DNA from: Verrucomicrobiaceae bacterium | Lineage (GTDB): Bacteria > Verrucomicrobiota > Verrucomicrobiia > Verrucomicrobiales > Verrucomicrobiaceae | Direction of reading: 5' to 3' | DNA: 64,000 nt | Assembly (NCBI GenBank): GCA_947458455.1 | Contig: CANGYJ010000005.1 | Span: forward strand, 352,604-416,603 | Part shown: positions 14,905 through 22,892 of the stretch, in pieces | Layout of the letters: each line of letters begins with the position of its first letter | Numbering within the stretch: the stretch's first letter is position 1 | Made by a program: the position numbers and the translations under genes | The notes under the pieces: generated by a model | Told to the model about the DNA's origin: nothing | The model's database searches: none | The model's input: only the letters and a program-made list of their open reading frames with translations

Positions 14905-16307
14905 TTCTTCTTCCCCTTCCCTTTCTTCTTTGCCTCCACCGGCTTCGTCGCGCCTTGATTCTGAATCACCGCCTCTGATTCCGGCACGCGTCCCTGATCA
15001 TTCGTCTGCTCGATCCAGGCGCTGAGCACGCCGCTGAGACGCTCCAGTGCGGCGTGATGCTCCGGCGTGTTCGATTTCGCCAGGTTCTTGATCTGATGCG
15101 GGTCCGTTTCGAGATCGTAAAGTTCCTCCGCAGGCATCGTGGGAGCTGCCAGCACGGCCTGCTCCGGTGTCAGCTTGTCCTGCGCGGCCAGTTCCTTGAT
15201 CAGATTCCAAACGGGATACTGCTTCTCCTTGTATTCGTTGTGCTGAAGGAACGGACGGTCCGGCGTGAAGTTCCGAATGTAGCGGTAACGCGCATCCCGC
15301 ACCGTGCGCAGTCGGAAGACCGTCATGTCACAGCGGTCGCGAGCACCAAAGACATACTCACGTGGCGCTTCCGCCTTCTCGCCTACGAAAACCTGCCCCT
15401 GCATGCCTTCCGGCTTCGCGATGCCCGCCCACGACAGCGAGGTAGCGGTCAAATCAAGGCTCATGAGCAAGCGATCACTCACCTTACCCGCCTCAAAACC
15501 TGCCGGTGCCTTCACTCCCGACGGCCAGCGCAGGATGAACGGCACGCTCAAACCTTCCTCATAACAAAACTGCTTCGCCCTCACATGCGCCGCGCCGTTA
15601 TCGCCCACGAAACAGATCACCGTTTTTTCAAACAACCCATCGCGCTTCAGCAGTTCGACGATCTGGCCGATCTTGCGATCCAGCTCCGTCGCCGCATCGA
15701 GATATTGCGCCCAATCTTTCCGCGTGATCTCATGGTCAGGATAATACGGCGGCACCTCCACCTTCGCGGGATCCGCATGGGCTGGAGCGTGAAAGGTGCG
15801 ATGCGTCTCCTGAAAATTCACCTGAGCGTAGAAAGGCTGATGCGCCTTCAAATCATCCCAGCTCGCCGAATCGAAAGGCTTCGCCGGAGCCGAGAAATTC
15901 CAATCCGTCTTCGCCGAACCTTTGAAGCCCGCCTCCGGTGGCATCTCCTTCACATTCGCCGTGAAGTAACCCGCCTCCCGCATGCGCTCGCTGATCAGCT
16001 TCACCCCCGCCGGCAGCGTGTAGCCATCATCGCGATGACTGCGGTGATTGTGCGCCCCGATCGTCGTTTGAAACATCCCCGTGTTGAAGGCGCTGCGGCT
16101 CGGCGAGCACACCGGCGCCGTCGTGAAGTAGCGGGTGAACCTCATCCCTTCCTTCGCCATTCCATCCAGCACCGGCGTTGAGACCTCCTTCGTGCCATAG
16201 CAGCCCAAATGCGGCCCAAAATCCTCCGCGATGAGCCACAGGATATTCGGACGATCCGCCGCAGCGAGCGTGGTGCAGAGAGTGAGGAGCAAAAGGAAAC
16301 GCAACAT
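14901..16307 (-). CDS. Secreted sulfatase (heparan-N-sulfatase/arylsulfatase-like)
   Basis: 468 aa with a signal peptide 'MLRFLLLLTLCTTLAAA'. Metal-binding 'PNILWLIAEDFGPHLGCYG' and the sulfatase signature 'CSPSRSAFNTG' are present; the Cys is the formylglycine precursor in C-x-P-x-R. Further conserved are 'KTVICFVGDNGAAH' and the '…YDLETDPHQIKNL' C-terminal motif of family S1 sulfatases. It should hydrolyse sulfate esters or sulfamates of polysaccharides in the periplasm or outside the cell. It needs a formylglycine-generating enzyme that is not in the window. The tail ends in a Lys-rich 'KKKGKGKKK'. It is coupled to the CBM9 gene. Confidence 0.93.
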   Translation of the reverse strand: MLRFLLLLTLCTTLAAADRPNILWLIAEDFGPHLGCYGTKEVSTPVLDGMAKEGMRFTRYFTTAPVCSPSRSAFNTGMFQTTIGAHNHRSHRDDGYTLPAGVKLISERMREAGYFTANVKEMPPEAGFKGSAKTDWNFSAPAKPFDSASWDDLKAHQPFYAQVNFQETHRTFHAPAHADPAKVEVPPYYPDHEITRKDWAQYLDAATELDRKIGQIVELLKRDGLFEKTVICFVGDNGAAHVRAKQFCYEEGLSVPFILRWPSGVKAPAGFEAGKVSDRLLMSLDLTATSLSWAGIAKPEGMQGQVFVGEKAEAPREYVFGARDRCDMTVFRLRTVRDARYRYIRNFTPDRPFLQHNEYKEKQYPVWNLIKELAAQDKLTPEQAVLAAPTMPAEELYDLETDPHQIKNLAKSNTPEHHAALERLSGVLSAWIEQTNDQGRVPESEAVIQNQGATKPVEAKKKGKGKKK

Positions 16308-16407
16308 AAGCCCTCAGCATGCCTGAAAGTCCGCCGCGATGGCAAGAAGGGATTTTCCCGGACTAGCGATTGATAGCTCCCGGCACGGCCGACGTTCCAC
16401 CCCCGCC

Positions 16408-17085
16408 ATGAAATCCATCCTCACCCTCGCCCTGCTCGCCTCCTCCGCTTTCGCGGCTGATTACTCGCGTGTCATTTTCGCCGATGACTTCGCCGCCGAA
16501 GGTTTCGGCCCGCGCTGGGGACATTACAAAAGCTCCAGCGTCGTCAAAGGCGGCGTGCTCGTGGGCATCACCGCGCCCACCTCCGATCACAGCGCCGTGG
16601 ACCACATCAGGCTCGACGGGGAAAAAGATCTCCAGGTCTCTGTGAAGTTCCGCTTCACCAGCGACAAGGCGAAGAGCTTCAACGTGTGGTTCGATGACAA
16701 GGGCTACAAAGGCTCCCACGCCGGCCACATCTGCCAAGCCACCATCATGCCGACCGGCGTGAACATCGCCGATGCCAAAACCGGCGGCTTTGACCTCAGC
16801 GGCGGCCTCTACGACCGCAAAAAGGCCAACCAACTCACCGAGGAAGAGAAAAAGATGCTCGCCGCCAAGCAGAAGCGCTTCCCCACCAAGCTCGCCCTCA
16901 ACGAGTGGCACACCCTCGTCGTCACCACCGAGGGCGATACCCTCCGCGTGAGCATTGATGGCCAAGAAGCCGGTGCCTTCTCCTCCCCTGGCATCACCCA
17001 CGACACCAAATCCCTCGTCAGCCTCACCACCAACGCCGTCGATGTCGAATACGACGACTTCAGCATCAAAGCAGCAGCGAAGTGA
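16408..17085 (+). CDS. Secreted concanavalin-like (DUF1080-related) protein
   Basis: 225 aa from ATG 16408, with signal peptide 'MKSILTLALLASSAFA'. The mature part reads 'VIFADDFAAEGFGPRWGHYK…LQVSVKFRFTSDKAKSFNVW…NEWHTLVVTTEGDTLRVSID…VDVEYDDFSI'. This is the jelly-roll pattern of DUF1080/LamG-like glycan-binding or hydrolase domains. The same pattern ends the sulfatase encoded convergently at 17110. No catalytic residues can be assigned. Divergent from the sulfatase at 14901. Confidence 0.7.
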   Translation: MKSILTLALLASSAFAADYSRVIFADDFAAEGFGPRWGHYKSSSVVKGGVLVGITAPTSDHSAVDHIRLDGEKDLQVSVKFRFTSDKAKSFNVWFDDKGYKGSHAGHICQATIMPTGVNIADAKTGGFDLSGGLYDRKKANQLTEEEKKMLAAKQKRFPTKLALNEWHTLVVTTEGDTLRVSIDGQEAGAFSSPGITHDTKSLVSLTTNAVDVEYDDFSIKAAAK

Positions 17086-17109
17086 TCCCACTCATTCCGG
17101 TCAATCAGG

Positions 17110-19104
17110 TCACCTCGCCAGCTTCATCTCCCGCACGCCCACTTCGCCCTCGAAGGCGATGAAGTTCAACTGGGCCTTTTCCTCTGCCAAAACAGCGTGT
17201 TGGGCCTTCAAAGTGACTCCGGCGAATTCGGCGGTGAGTTCGTCGCCTTTGAAAGTCAGGCGCAACGTCTGCCACTCGCTCGATTTGAACTTCACACGCT
17301 GTTTGCCAAGCTGAATCGTCTCTTGGTCCTTCGTCGGCGGGTTGATGGCGATGTCGAGGTTCGCATGCGAGAGCACCACGCGGTAGCTCTGCTTGTTCCC
17401 CGCCGTGTGAATGCGCAGCGAGTGCCGATCTGCTTCGCCGAGGAGGAGTTGGAATTCGAGCACGCCGTCTTTGAGCGAAAACGGACCGGTGAGAGTGGCA
17501 CCTTTGTCGCCCGCTTTTCCAAACATCGCTCCATCTCGCTGCGCCCATCCTTTGAATTTTGTGAGGTCGAGAGGTTCTGCGTTCGCCAGCGGCGGCAACT
17601 CGGCAAAGGCAGGCTTCGGCTTCACGCCCGCGGGTGGCAGCTCGCGACTGTAACCGCCGTCGCGGTAGCGATTCAGCAGCGCCGCGAGATCTTTGACCAC
17701 CTCCGCATGCTGCGCGGAAACCTCACTCGCTTCGGCGATATCGGCTTTCAGGTCGTAGAGCTGTGGCTTGAACTGGATCGCGTGCGCTTTTTTCGCCGCA
17801 GGCTTCACGTCATCGGCAGGAATGCCTTCAATCCATTTGTAGCTGCCTTTGCGGATGGCGAAATTGCCATCGGCGCTGTGGACGATCACATCGGGGCGTA
17901 GCGGACTGTCATATTTGGCACCGAGCCAAGCTTTGGAGACATCGTGGCTATCCTCCGCACCTTCACTGGCCTTTGGCAATGCCGCGCCGGTGATGGTGGC
18001 GATGCTGGCCAGCGTATCGACGATGCTGATCGTCTCATCGCTCACCGTGCCCGCAGGCACATGCCCGGGCCAGCGCACGAGGTAAGGCACGCGGAAGCCA
18101 CCTTCCCACACATCATGCTTGCCACCGCGAAACGGCCCCACGGGCTTCAATCCAGCCTTCTGCGCCTCCGTTTGCACGAGGTTGGCGTTCTCCGGCTTGT
18201 TCACGCCACCGTTGTCGCTGCTGAAGAGCACCAGCGTGTTTTCCGCCAGGCCTTGCTTGTCCAACGCCGCGAGCACACGGCCCACGCTGAGGTCGAGATC
18301 GCCGATGAAATCGCAAAACGGCCCGCCCTTGCTTTTGCCCGCCGTGGCCTTCGAAGGCGTGATCGGGTTATGCACGGCCACCGGTGTGAAATAGACAAAA
18401 AACGGCTTCTCCGCGCTCTGCTGGCCGATCCACCTCACCAGGTTGTCGGTGAGTGTTTCCATCACATTTTCGTCCACCCGCTTCGGAGCATTCAAATCGA
18501 GCGTTTTGGTCGGTTTTCCCTTCTGCTGACCTATCGTGACATACGGCGGACTCGGCGATGATGGACTCTCCTTGTTCAAACCATAGACCCAATGGTTCTC
18601 GACATACACACCGCTGAGATCGCCGTGATTTGCGGGCACGCCAAAGTGGTAATCAAAGCCGATTTCGAGAGGTCCTGGCTTCAGTTCCTTCGTGTAATCA
18701 CACTTCTCCGCCGTGCCGTAGCCGAGATGCCATTTGCCGACCGCCGCGCAATTGTAGCCCTGTTGTTTCAGCATCGACGCGACCGTGATCCGCGTCGTCT
18801 CGATGTGCAGCGGTGCTGTGGTGCTCAGCACCTCGCTGATCAACGACGTGCGCCAGCAGTAGCGTCCCGTCATCAGCGCATAACGCGTGGGCGAGCACAC
18901 CGATGACGTCGTATTCGCATCCGTGAAGCGCCGGCCTTCCTTCGCCAGTCGATCAATGTTTGGCGTGCTCACCAGCTCAGGATTCGCCCCGTAGCAGCCC
19001 ACACTGCCCCAACCGAGGTCATCACTAAGGATCACAATCACGTTGGGCTTTGCCGCGTGGAGCGAAGAGCAAAGGGCGAAGAGGAATAAGAAAGCGCGTT
19101 TCAT
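17110..19104 (-). CDS. Secreted sulfatase fused to a C-terminal concanavalin-like domain
   Basis: 664 aa from ATG 19104 with signal peptide 'MKRAFLFLFALCSSLHAA'. Residues ~20-490 are an arylsulfatase A-type enzyme: 'KPNVIVILSDDLGWGSVGCY', signature 'CSPTRYALMTG', 'LVLFSSDNGGVNKPEN', 'GGKHDVWEGGFRVPYLVRWP'. Residues ~520-660 ('FSLKDGVLEFQLLLGEADRH…SSEWQTLRLTFKGDELTAEF…GEVGVREMKL') form a jelly-roll resembling the separate protein encoded at 16408. The extra domain probably helps bind the glycan substrate. An inverted repeat (19147-19230) lies just upstream of the start. Confidence 0.92.
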   Translation of the reverse strand: MKRAFLFLFALCSSLHAAKPNVIVILSDDLGWGSVGCYGANPELVSTPNIDRLAKEGRRFTDANTTSSVCSPTRYALMTGRYCWRTSLISEVLSTTAPLHIETTRITVASMLKQQGYNCAAVGKWHLGYGTAEKCDYTKELKPGPLEIGFDYHFGVPANHGDLSGVYVENHWVYGLNKESPSSPSPPYVTIGQQKGKPTKTLDLNAPKRVDENVMETLTDNLVRWIGQQSAEKPFFVYFTPVAVHNPITPSKATAGKSKGGPFCDFIGDLDLSVGRVLAALDKQGLAENTLVLFSSDNGGVNKPENANLVQTEAQKAGLKPVGPFRGGKHDVWEGGFRVPYLVRWPGHVPAGTVSDETISIVDTLASIATITGAALPKASEGAEDSHDVSKAWLGAKYDSPLRPDVIVHSADGNFAIRKGSYKWIEGIPADDVKPAAKKAHAIQFKPQLYDLKADIAEASEVSAQHAEVVKDLAALLNRYRDGGYSRELPPAGVKPKPAFAELPPLANAEPLDLTKFKGWAQRDGAMFGKAGDKGATLTGPFSLKDGVLEFQLLLGEADRHSLRIHTAGNKQSYRVVLSHANLDIAINPPTKDQETIQLGKQRVKFKSSEWQTLRLTFKGDELTAEFAGVTLKAQHAVLAEEKAQLNFIAFEGEVGVREMKLAR

Positions 19105-19146
19105 GGCCGCGCGGGAACGAAGAAACCTTCGCTGCCTTTCCAAGCC

Positions 19147-19230
19147 AATATCGAATATCGAACAAGGAGCTCCGAATGATGAAGTTTTGAACCTTCGGAC
19201 TTCGACATTCCTTGCTCGATTTTCGATATT
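19147..19230. repeat. Imperfect inverted repeat, AATATCGAA … TTCGATATT
   Basis: Arms AATATCGAA (19147-19155) and TTCGATATT (19222-19230) continue inward imperfectly (CAAGGA / TCCTTG). It occupies nearly all the gap between the sulfatase start and the pdxH stop. Confidence 0.65.
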
Positions 19231-19239
19231 CCTGGCTCC

Positions 19240-19890
19240 TCACGGACTCATCCGCTTCTTCACCCACACGCCGCCTTCACGCACATACACCAGCCGATCA
19301 TGCAGACGGCTCGTGCGGCCTTGCCAGAATTCGATCTCGCTCGGCAGGATGGTGTAGCCACCCCAAAACGGCGGACACGGGACATCGCTACCGAATTTGG
19401 CCTCAAACTCAGCCGCACGGTTGTCCAGCCACGCACGATCTGGAATGATCTGGCTCTGCGCCGAGGCCCAGGCACCGATTTGGTGGCCTGCGGGACGCGT
19501 GGCAAAGTAGGCCTGCGCTTCCTCATGCGGCAGCTTGCTCACCGTGCCGCGCACGATGGCCTGGCGATGCCGCTCGTTCCAAAGAAAACAGGCCGCCGCA
19601 CGCGGATTCGCCGCCAAATCGCGGCCTTTGGCGCTTTCGTAGTTCGTGAAAAACTGGAAGCCGCGCTCGTCGATGCCCTTGAGCAGCACCGTGCGCACAT
19701 TCGGCGTGCCGTCGGGCATGGCGGTGGCGAGTTGCATGGCGTTTGGCTCGGGGAGCTGGTGCGCCATGGCATCATTGAACCAGAGTTGGAAGAGCTCCAC
19801 CGGATCGGCGGGCGTGTTCGATTCGAGCAGCACGTCGAGGTCGTAGCTCACGCGCAGGTCTTGGAGATTGAGTTTGTCAGGGGAGGACAT
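19240..19890 (-). CDS. pdxH: Pyridoxamine 5'-phosphate oxidase PdxH
   Basis: 216 aa from ATG 19890; an upstream in-frame extension over hpt is rejected. Conserved features are 'MSSPDKLNLQDLRVSY', FMN-binding 'RTVLLKGIDERGFQFFTNYE' with 'SAKGRDLAANPRAAACFLW', and 'WGGYTILPSEIEFWQGRTSR'. The C-terminal 'RLHDRLVYVREGGVWVKKRM' precedes a final SP, where RLAP/RLSP is common. It is a flavoenzyme that oxidises PNP/PMP to pyridoxal 5'-phosphate. Divergent from hpt with 22 bases between the start codons. Confidence 0.95.
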   Translation of the reverse strand: MSSPDKLNLQDLRVSYDLDVLLESNTPADPVELFQLWFNDAMAHQLPEPNAMQLATAMPDGTPNVRTVLLKGIDERGFQFFTNYESAKGRDLAANPRAAACFLWNERHRQAIVRGTVSKLPHEEAQAYFATRPAGHQIGAWASAQSQIIPDRAWLDNRAAEFEAKFGSDVPCPPFWGGYTILPSEIEFWQGRTSRLHDRLVYVREGGVWVKKRMSP

Positions 19891-19912
19891 TGAGATAGAA
19901 AGAGAGCACACC

Positions 19913-20461
19913 ATGCCCGCGCCTGTCACCGGAGTTTTAGCTAATCTTGAAGGTATTTTGCTCACACCTGAGCAAATCCAGTCTCGCGTGGCCGCGATCG
20001 CCACCGAGCTGAACCGCCACTACGCGGGCAAAGTGGTCAGCGTGCTCGCTTTGATGGATGGTGCCCTTTTTTTCGTCGCCGATCTGCTCCGCCATCTCGA
20101 CATGCCGGTGAGGCTCTACACGCTCAGCGCCAGCAGCTACCACGGCGGCACCTCCAGCAGCGGTGAGGTGCGCATGAACTGGCCCGCCGGACTCGATTTC
20201 AAGGATCAAGACGTGCTCCTGCTCGACGACATCCTCGACACCGGCCTCACACTCGGCGTCCTCCGCGAAAAAATCGCCGCGCAACAGCCCGCCACACTGC
20301 GCACCGGCGTCCTGCTCGCCAAAAAGCGGGAACGCGTGCGCGAGGTGATCGTTGAGGACATCGGTTTCGAAATCGAGGACGAGTTCGTCGTCGGTTACGG
20401 CATGGATTACCAAGGCCGCTTCCGCAATCTGCCCTGCATCGGCATCCTCAACCCCGCGTGA
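19913..20461 (+). CDS. hpt: Hypoxanthine phosphoribosyltransferase
   Basis: 182 aa from ATG 19913. The PRPP-binding loop 'DVLLLDDILDTGLTL' is the type I PRTase signature. 'VLALMDGALFFVADLLRHLD', 'SSYHGGTSSSGEV' and the C-terminal 'EDEFVVGYGMDYQGRFRNLP' match Hpt/HGPRT. It salvages hypoxanthine (and guanine) to IMP/GMP. The stop is 4 bases before the moaD-like ATG, so the two should be co-transcribed. Confidence 0.93.
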   Translation: MPAPVTGVLANLEGILLTPEQIQSRVAAIATELNRHYAGKVVSVLALMDGALFFVADLLRHLDMPVRLYTLSASSYHGGTSSSGEVRMNWPAGLDFKDQDVLLLDDILDTGLTLGVLREKIAAQQPATLRTGVLLAKKRERVREVIVEDIGFEIEDEFVVGYGMDYQGRFRNLPCIGILNPA

Positions 20462-20465
20462 TGCC

Positions 20466-20711
20466 ATGACCGTTCGCGTGCTCTTTTTCTCCGTCCTCAA
20501 GGACCTCACCGGCACCGATGAAGCACCCGTCGAATGCCCCGAAAGCTCCACGATGGCCGATCTCCTCGAAATCGCCTTCCAACGCTGGCCCAAACTCCGC
20601 GACTGGGACCGCAGCTTCCTCCTCGCCCTCGATCAGACTTATGTGAAGCGGGATGCCTTGCTCCATGATGGTGCGGAAGTGGCCGTGATGCCTCCGGTGC
20701 AGGGCGGCTGA
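20466..20711 (+). CDS. moaD: MoaD/ThiS-family sulfur carrier protein
   Basis: 81 aa, ending in the di-glycine that is adenylylated and thiocarboxylated in ubiquitin-like sulfur carriers ('AVMPPVQGG'). 'RVLFFSVLKDLTGTDEAPVE' at the N-terminus and 'LALDQTYVKRDALLHDGAEV' are the usual MoaD layout. It likely donates sulfur for molybdopterin synthesis with MoaE, which is not in the window. It follows hpt by 4 bases. Confidence 0.85.
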   Translation: MTVRVLFFSVLKDLTGTDEAPVECPESSTMADLLEIAFQRWPKLRDWDRSFLLALDQTYVKRDALLHDGAEVAVMPPVQGG

Positions 20712-20715
20712 TGCG

Positions 20716-20854
20716 AATGACGAAACCAGAATTCCGAATGACGAAGGAAACCCGAAGCCCGAATGCCGAAACAGGCCACTGAGCCACTTTGAAGCATTTT
20801 TCGGCCTTCGAACTTCGTCATTGATTCGACATTCCTCATTCTGGTTTCGTCATT
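20716..20854. repeat. Long inverted repeat with 17-bp perfect arms (AATGACGAA family)
   Basis: Arms AATGACGAAACCAGAAT (20716-20732) and ATTCTGGTTTCGTCATT (20838-20854) are exact complements about 105 bases apart. Extra AATGACGAA/TTCGTCA copies lie inside. The element fills the gap between moaD and the sulfatase start at 20863. Confidence 0.85.
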
Positions 20855-20862
20855 TTCACCCC

Positions 20863-22206
20863 ATGCGCCTCTTCTTCCTCCTCTTCGCTCTTTGCCCTCT
20901 GCTCTACTCGGCACCGCCCAACATCGTCTTCATTCTCGCCGATGACTTCGGCTATGGCGATCTCGGCTGCATGGGCGGCACGGACATCGCCACGCCGAAC
21001 ATCGACCGCCTCGCGGCCGAGGGCGTGAAGTTCACCGACTTCTACGCGAATGCGCCGGTCTGTACGCCGACACGCACGGGCTTCATGACCGGGCGCTGGC
21101 AGCAGCGCTGTGGCATCGAGTTCGCCTTCGGGTATCAGGTGGAGCAATTCCGCCGCGTGAAGGGCGAGTGGGTGCCGGAGACGGACTTCCACGGCCTCGG
21201 CCTACCTTTGAGCGAAATCACGCTGGCGCAAAAAATAAAGGCCGCGGGCTATGCCACGGGTGCCTTTGGCAAATGGCATCTCGGCTTCAAAGATGAATAC
21301 AACCCCGTGAATCGCGGCTTCGACGAGTACTTCGGCGAATTGCTCGGCCACTGCGATTACTACGGCCACGCCTACTACGACGGCACCTATGCGCTGCGAG
21401 ATGGCTTGAAGCCCGTGAAGCAAGAAGGCTACTTCACCGACCTCATCAATGACCGCGCCGCCAAGTTCATCCGCGAGCACGCGAAGCAGCCCTTCTTCCT
21501 CTATGTGCCGCACCTTGCCGTCCACGCGCCGTTTCAGCCGCCAGATGCGCCGCAGACACCTGTGGTCACGAAAGACAGCATGCACCACGGTAGCCGCGCC
21601 ATTTACAAGGCCATGGTCGAGCGCATCGACCATGGTGTCGGCATGATCCTCGCCGAGCTCGAGAAGAACGGTCTCGCTGAAAACACCCTCGTCGTCTTCT
21701 CCAGCGACAACGGTGGCGAGCGCTACAGCCGCAACGCACCGCTTTTCCATCACAAAGCCACCGTCTGGGAAGGCGGCATCCGTGTGCCCTGCCTCATGCG
21801 CTGGCCTGCCAAGCTGCCGAAAGGCAAAACGAATTCGCAAATGGCCATCACGATGGATTTGCACGCCACCTTCGCCGCTGCCGCCGGTGCCAAAACACCG
21901 CCGGAGAAGCCGCTCGATGGCATCGACCTCCTCCCGCTGCTCACCAGCAATTCCAAACCCATTGACCGTACCTTCTTCTGGCGGATCGACCGCTCAAGCC
22001 GCAAACAGAAGGCCGTTCGCCACGGCAAATGGAAGTACATCAACGACGGCAACACCATGGACCTCCTCTTCGACCTCGAAGCCGACATCGGCGAGCGCAC
22101 CAATCTCGGCTACCAGCATCCCGAGATCGTCGAGGACCTCCAAAAACGCCTCAAAGCCTGGGAAGCCGAGATCGACGCGACGGAACGCGAAATCTGGGTC
22201 AAATGA
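20863..22206 (+). CDS. Secreted arylsulfatase
   Basis: 447 aa from ATG 20863 with signal peptide 'MRLFFLLFALCPLLYS'. 'PPNIVFILADDFGYGDLGCM', the sulfatase signature 'CTPTRTGFMTG', 'YATGAFGKWHLGFKDEYNPV', 'LVVFSSDNGGERYSRN' and 'ATVWEGGIRVPCLMRWPAKL' are the expected S1-family motifs with metal ligands and the formylglycine Cys. It acts on sulfated glycans outside the cytoplasm. The 17-bp inverted repeat ends 8 bases before its start codon. The GNAT gene follows by 10 bases. Confidence 0.94.
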   Translation: MRLFFLLFALCPLLYSAPPNIVFILADDFGYGDLGCMGGTDIATPNIDRLAAEGVKFTDFYANAPVCTPTRTGFMTGRWQQRCGIEFAFGYQVEQFRRVKGEWVPETDFHGLGLPLSEITLAQKIKAAGYATGAFGKWHLGFKDEYNPVNRGFDEYFGELLGHCDYYGHAYYDGTYALRDGLKPVKQEGYFTDLINDRAAKFIREHAKQPFFLYVPHLAVHAPFQPPDAPQTPVVTKDSMHHGSRAIYKAMVERIDHGVGMILAELEKNGLAENTLVVFSSDNGGERYSRNAPLFHHKATVWEGGIRVPCLMRWPAKLPKGKTNSQMAITMDLHATFAAAAGAKTPPEKPLDGIDLLPLLTSNSKPIDRTFFWRIDRSSRKQKAVRHGKWKYINDGNTMDLLFDLEADIGERTNLGYQHPEIVEDLQKRLKAWEAEIDATEREIWVK

Positions 22207-22216
22207 AGCCACTGCC

Positions 22217-22714
22217 ATGACCTTCCTCGACTGCACTCACGACCATCTGGAGGCCATTCGCGCCATCTTCAACGAGGCTATCGTGAACTCGACGGCACTC
22301 TACGACTACGAACCACGCTCCAGCGAGGTGATGGAAGCCTGGTGGGCCGCAAAGCAGGATAAAAATCTGCCCGTCATCGGCGTGGTGAATGTGGATGGCA
22401 CACTGATGGGCTTTGGCAGCTACGGCCCGTTTCGTCCGCACGCAGCCTACCAGCACACGGTGGAGCACTCGATCTATGTGGATGCCCGTTTTCGAGGTCG
22501 CGGACTGGGGAAAGAGCTTTTGAGCCGTTTGATCGCTCGGGCGACGCAGCAGGGCTTCCACATGATGATCGGCGTAATTGATGCAGAGAATGCCGGAAGC
22601 ATTGCCCTGCATGCGAAAGCCGGTTTTGAACCTTGCGGGCACATCCGCGAGGCGGGGTTCAAATTCGGCCGCTGGTTGGATCTGGCGCTGTATCAGCTGA
22701 TTTTGAAAAGCTGA
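22217..22714 (+). CDS. GNAT N-acetyltransferase, phosphinothricin/methionine-sulfoximine acetyltransferase type
   Basis: 165 aa from ATG 22217. 'IFNEAIVNSTALYDYEPRS' matches the N-terminal motif of Pat/Bar/MnaT enzymes. 'HSIYVDARFRGRGLGKELLS' is the acetyl-CoA pyrophosphate loop (R/Q-x-x-G-x-G/A), and 'GSIALHAKAGFEPCGHIREA…KFGRWLDLALYQLIL' is the typical end. It probably N-acetylates small amino-acid analogues. The substrate cannot be fixed from sequence. Confidence 0.88.
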   Translation: MTFLDCTHDHLEAIRAIFNEAIVNSTALYDYEPRSSEVMEAWWAAKQDKNLPVIGVVNVDGTLMGFGSYGPFRPHAAYQHTVEHSIYVDARFRGRGLGKELLSRLIARATQQGFHMMIGVIDAENAGSIALHAKAGFEPCGHIREAGFKFGRWLDLALYQLILKS

Positions 22715-22739
22715 ACTGCATTTCCCACACTCGCTTTTA

Positions 22740-22872
22740 CCGCAGAGGGGCAAAGAGGCAGAGGACGCAGAGGCCTCCTTCTGTTTTCATCTCTGCATCC
22801 TCTGCTCCTCTGCCCCTTTGCGGCAAACACTATGGCAGATGCCGCGTGGTAAATGTGAGACATGCAGACTAG
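22740..22872. repeat. Dispersed CTCTGC-type repeat with internal hairpin, copy A
   Basis: Arms of about 33 bases, 22740-22772 and 22791-22823, are imperfect complements built from CTCTGC/CCTCTGC units. They are followed by a unique 3' part (TTTGCGGCAAACACTATGGC…). Positions 22790-22872 are about 88% identical by eye to 31272-31354. No gene lies in 22715-22892. Confidence 0.85.
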
Positions 22873-22892
22873 TTCAGAACGTTTTACGAGCT

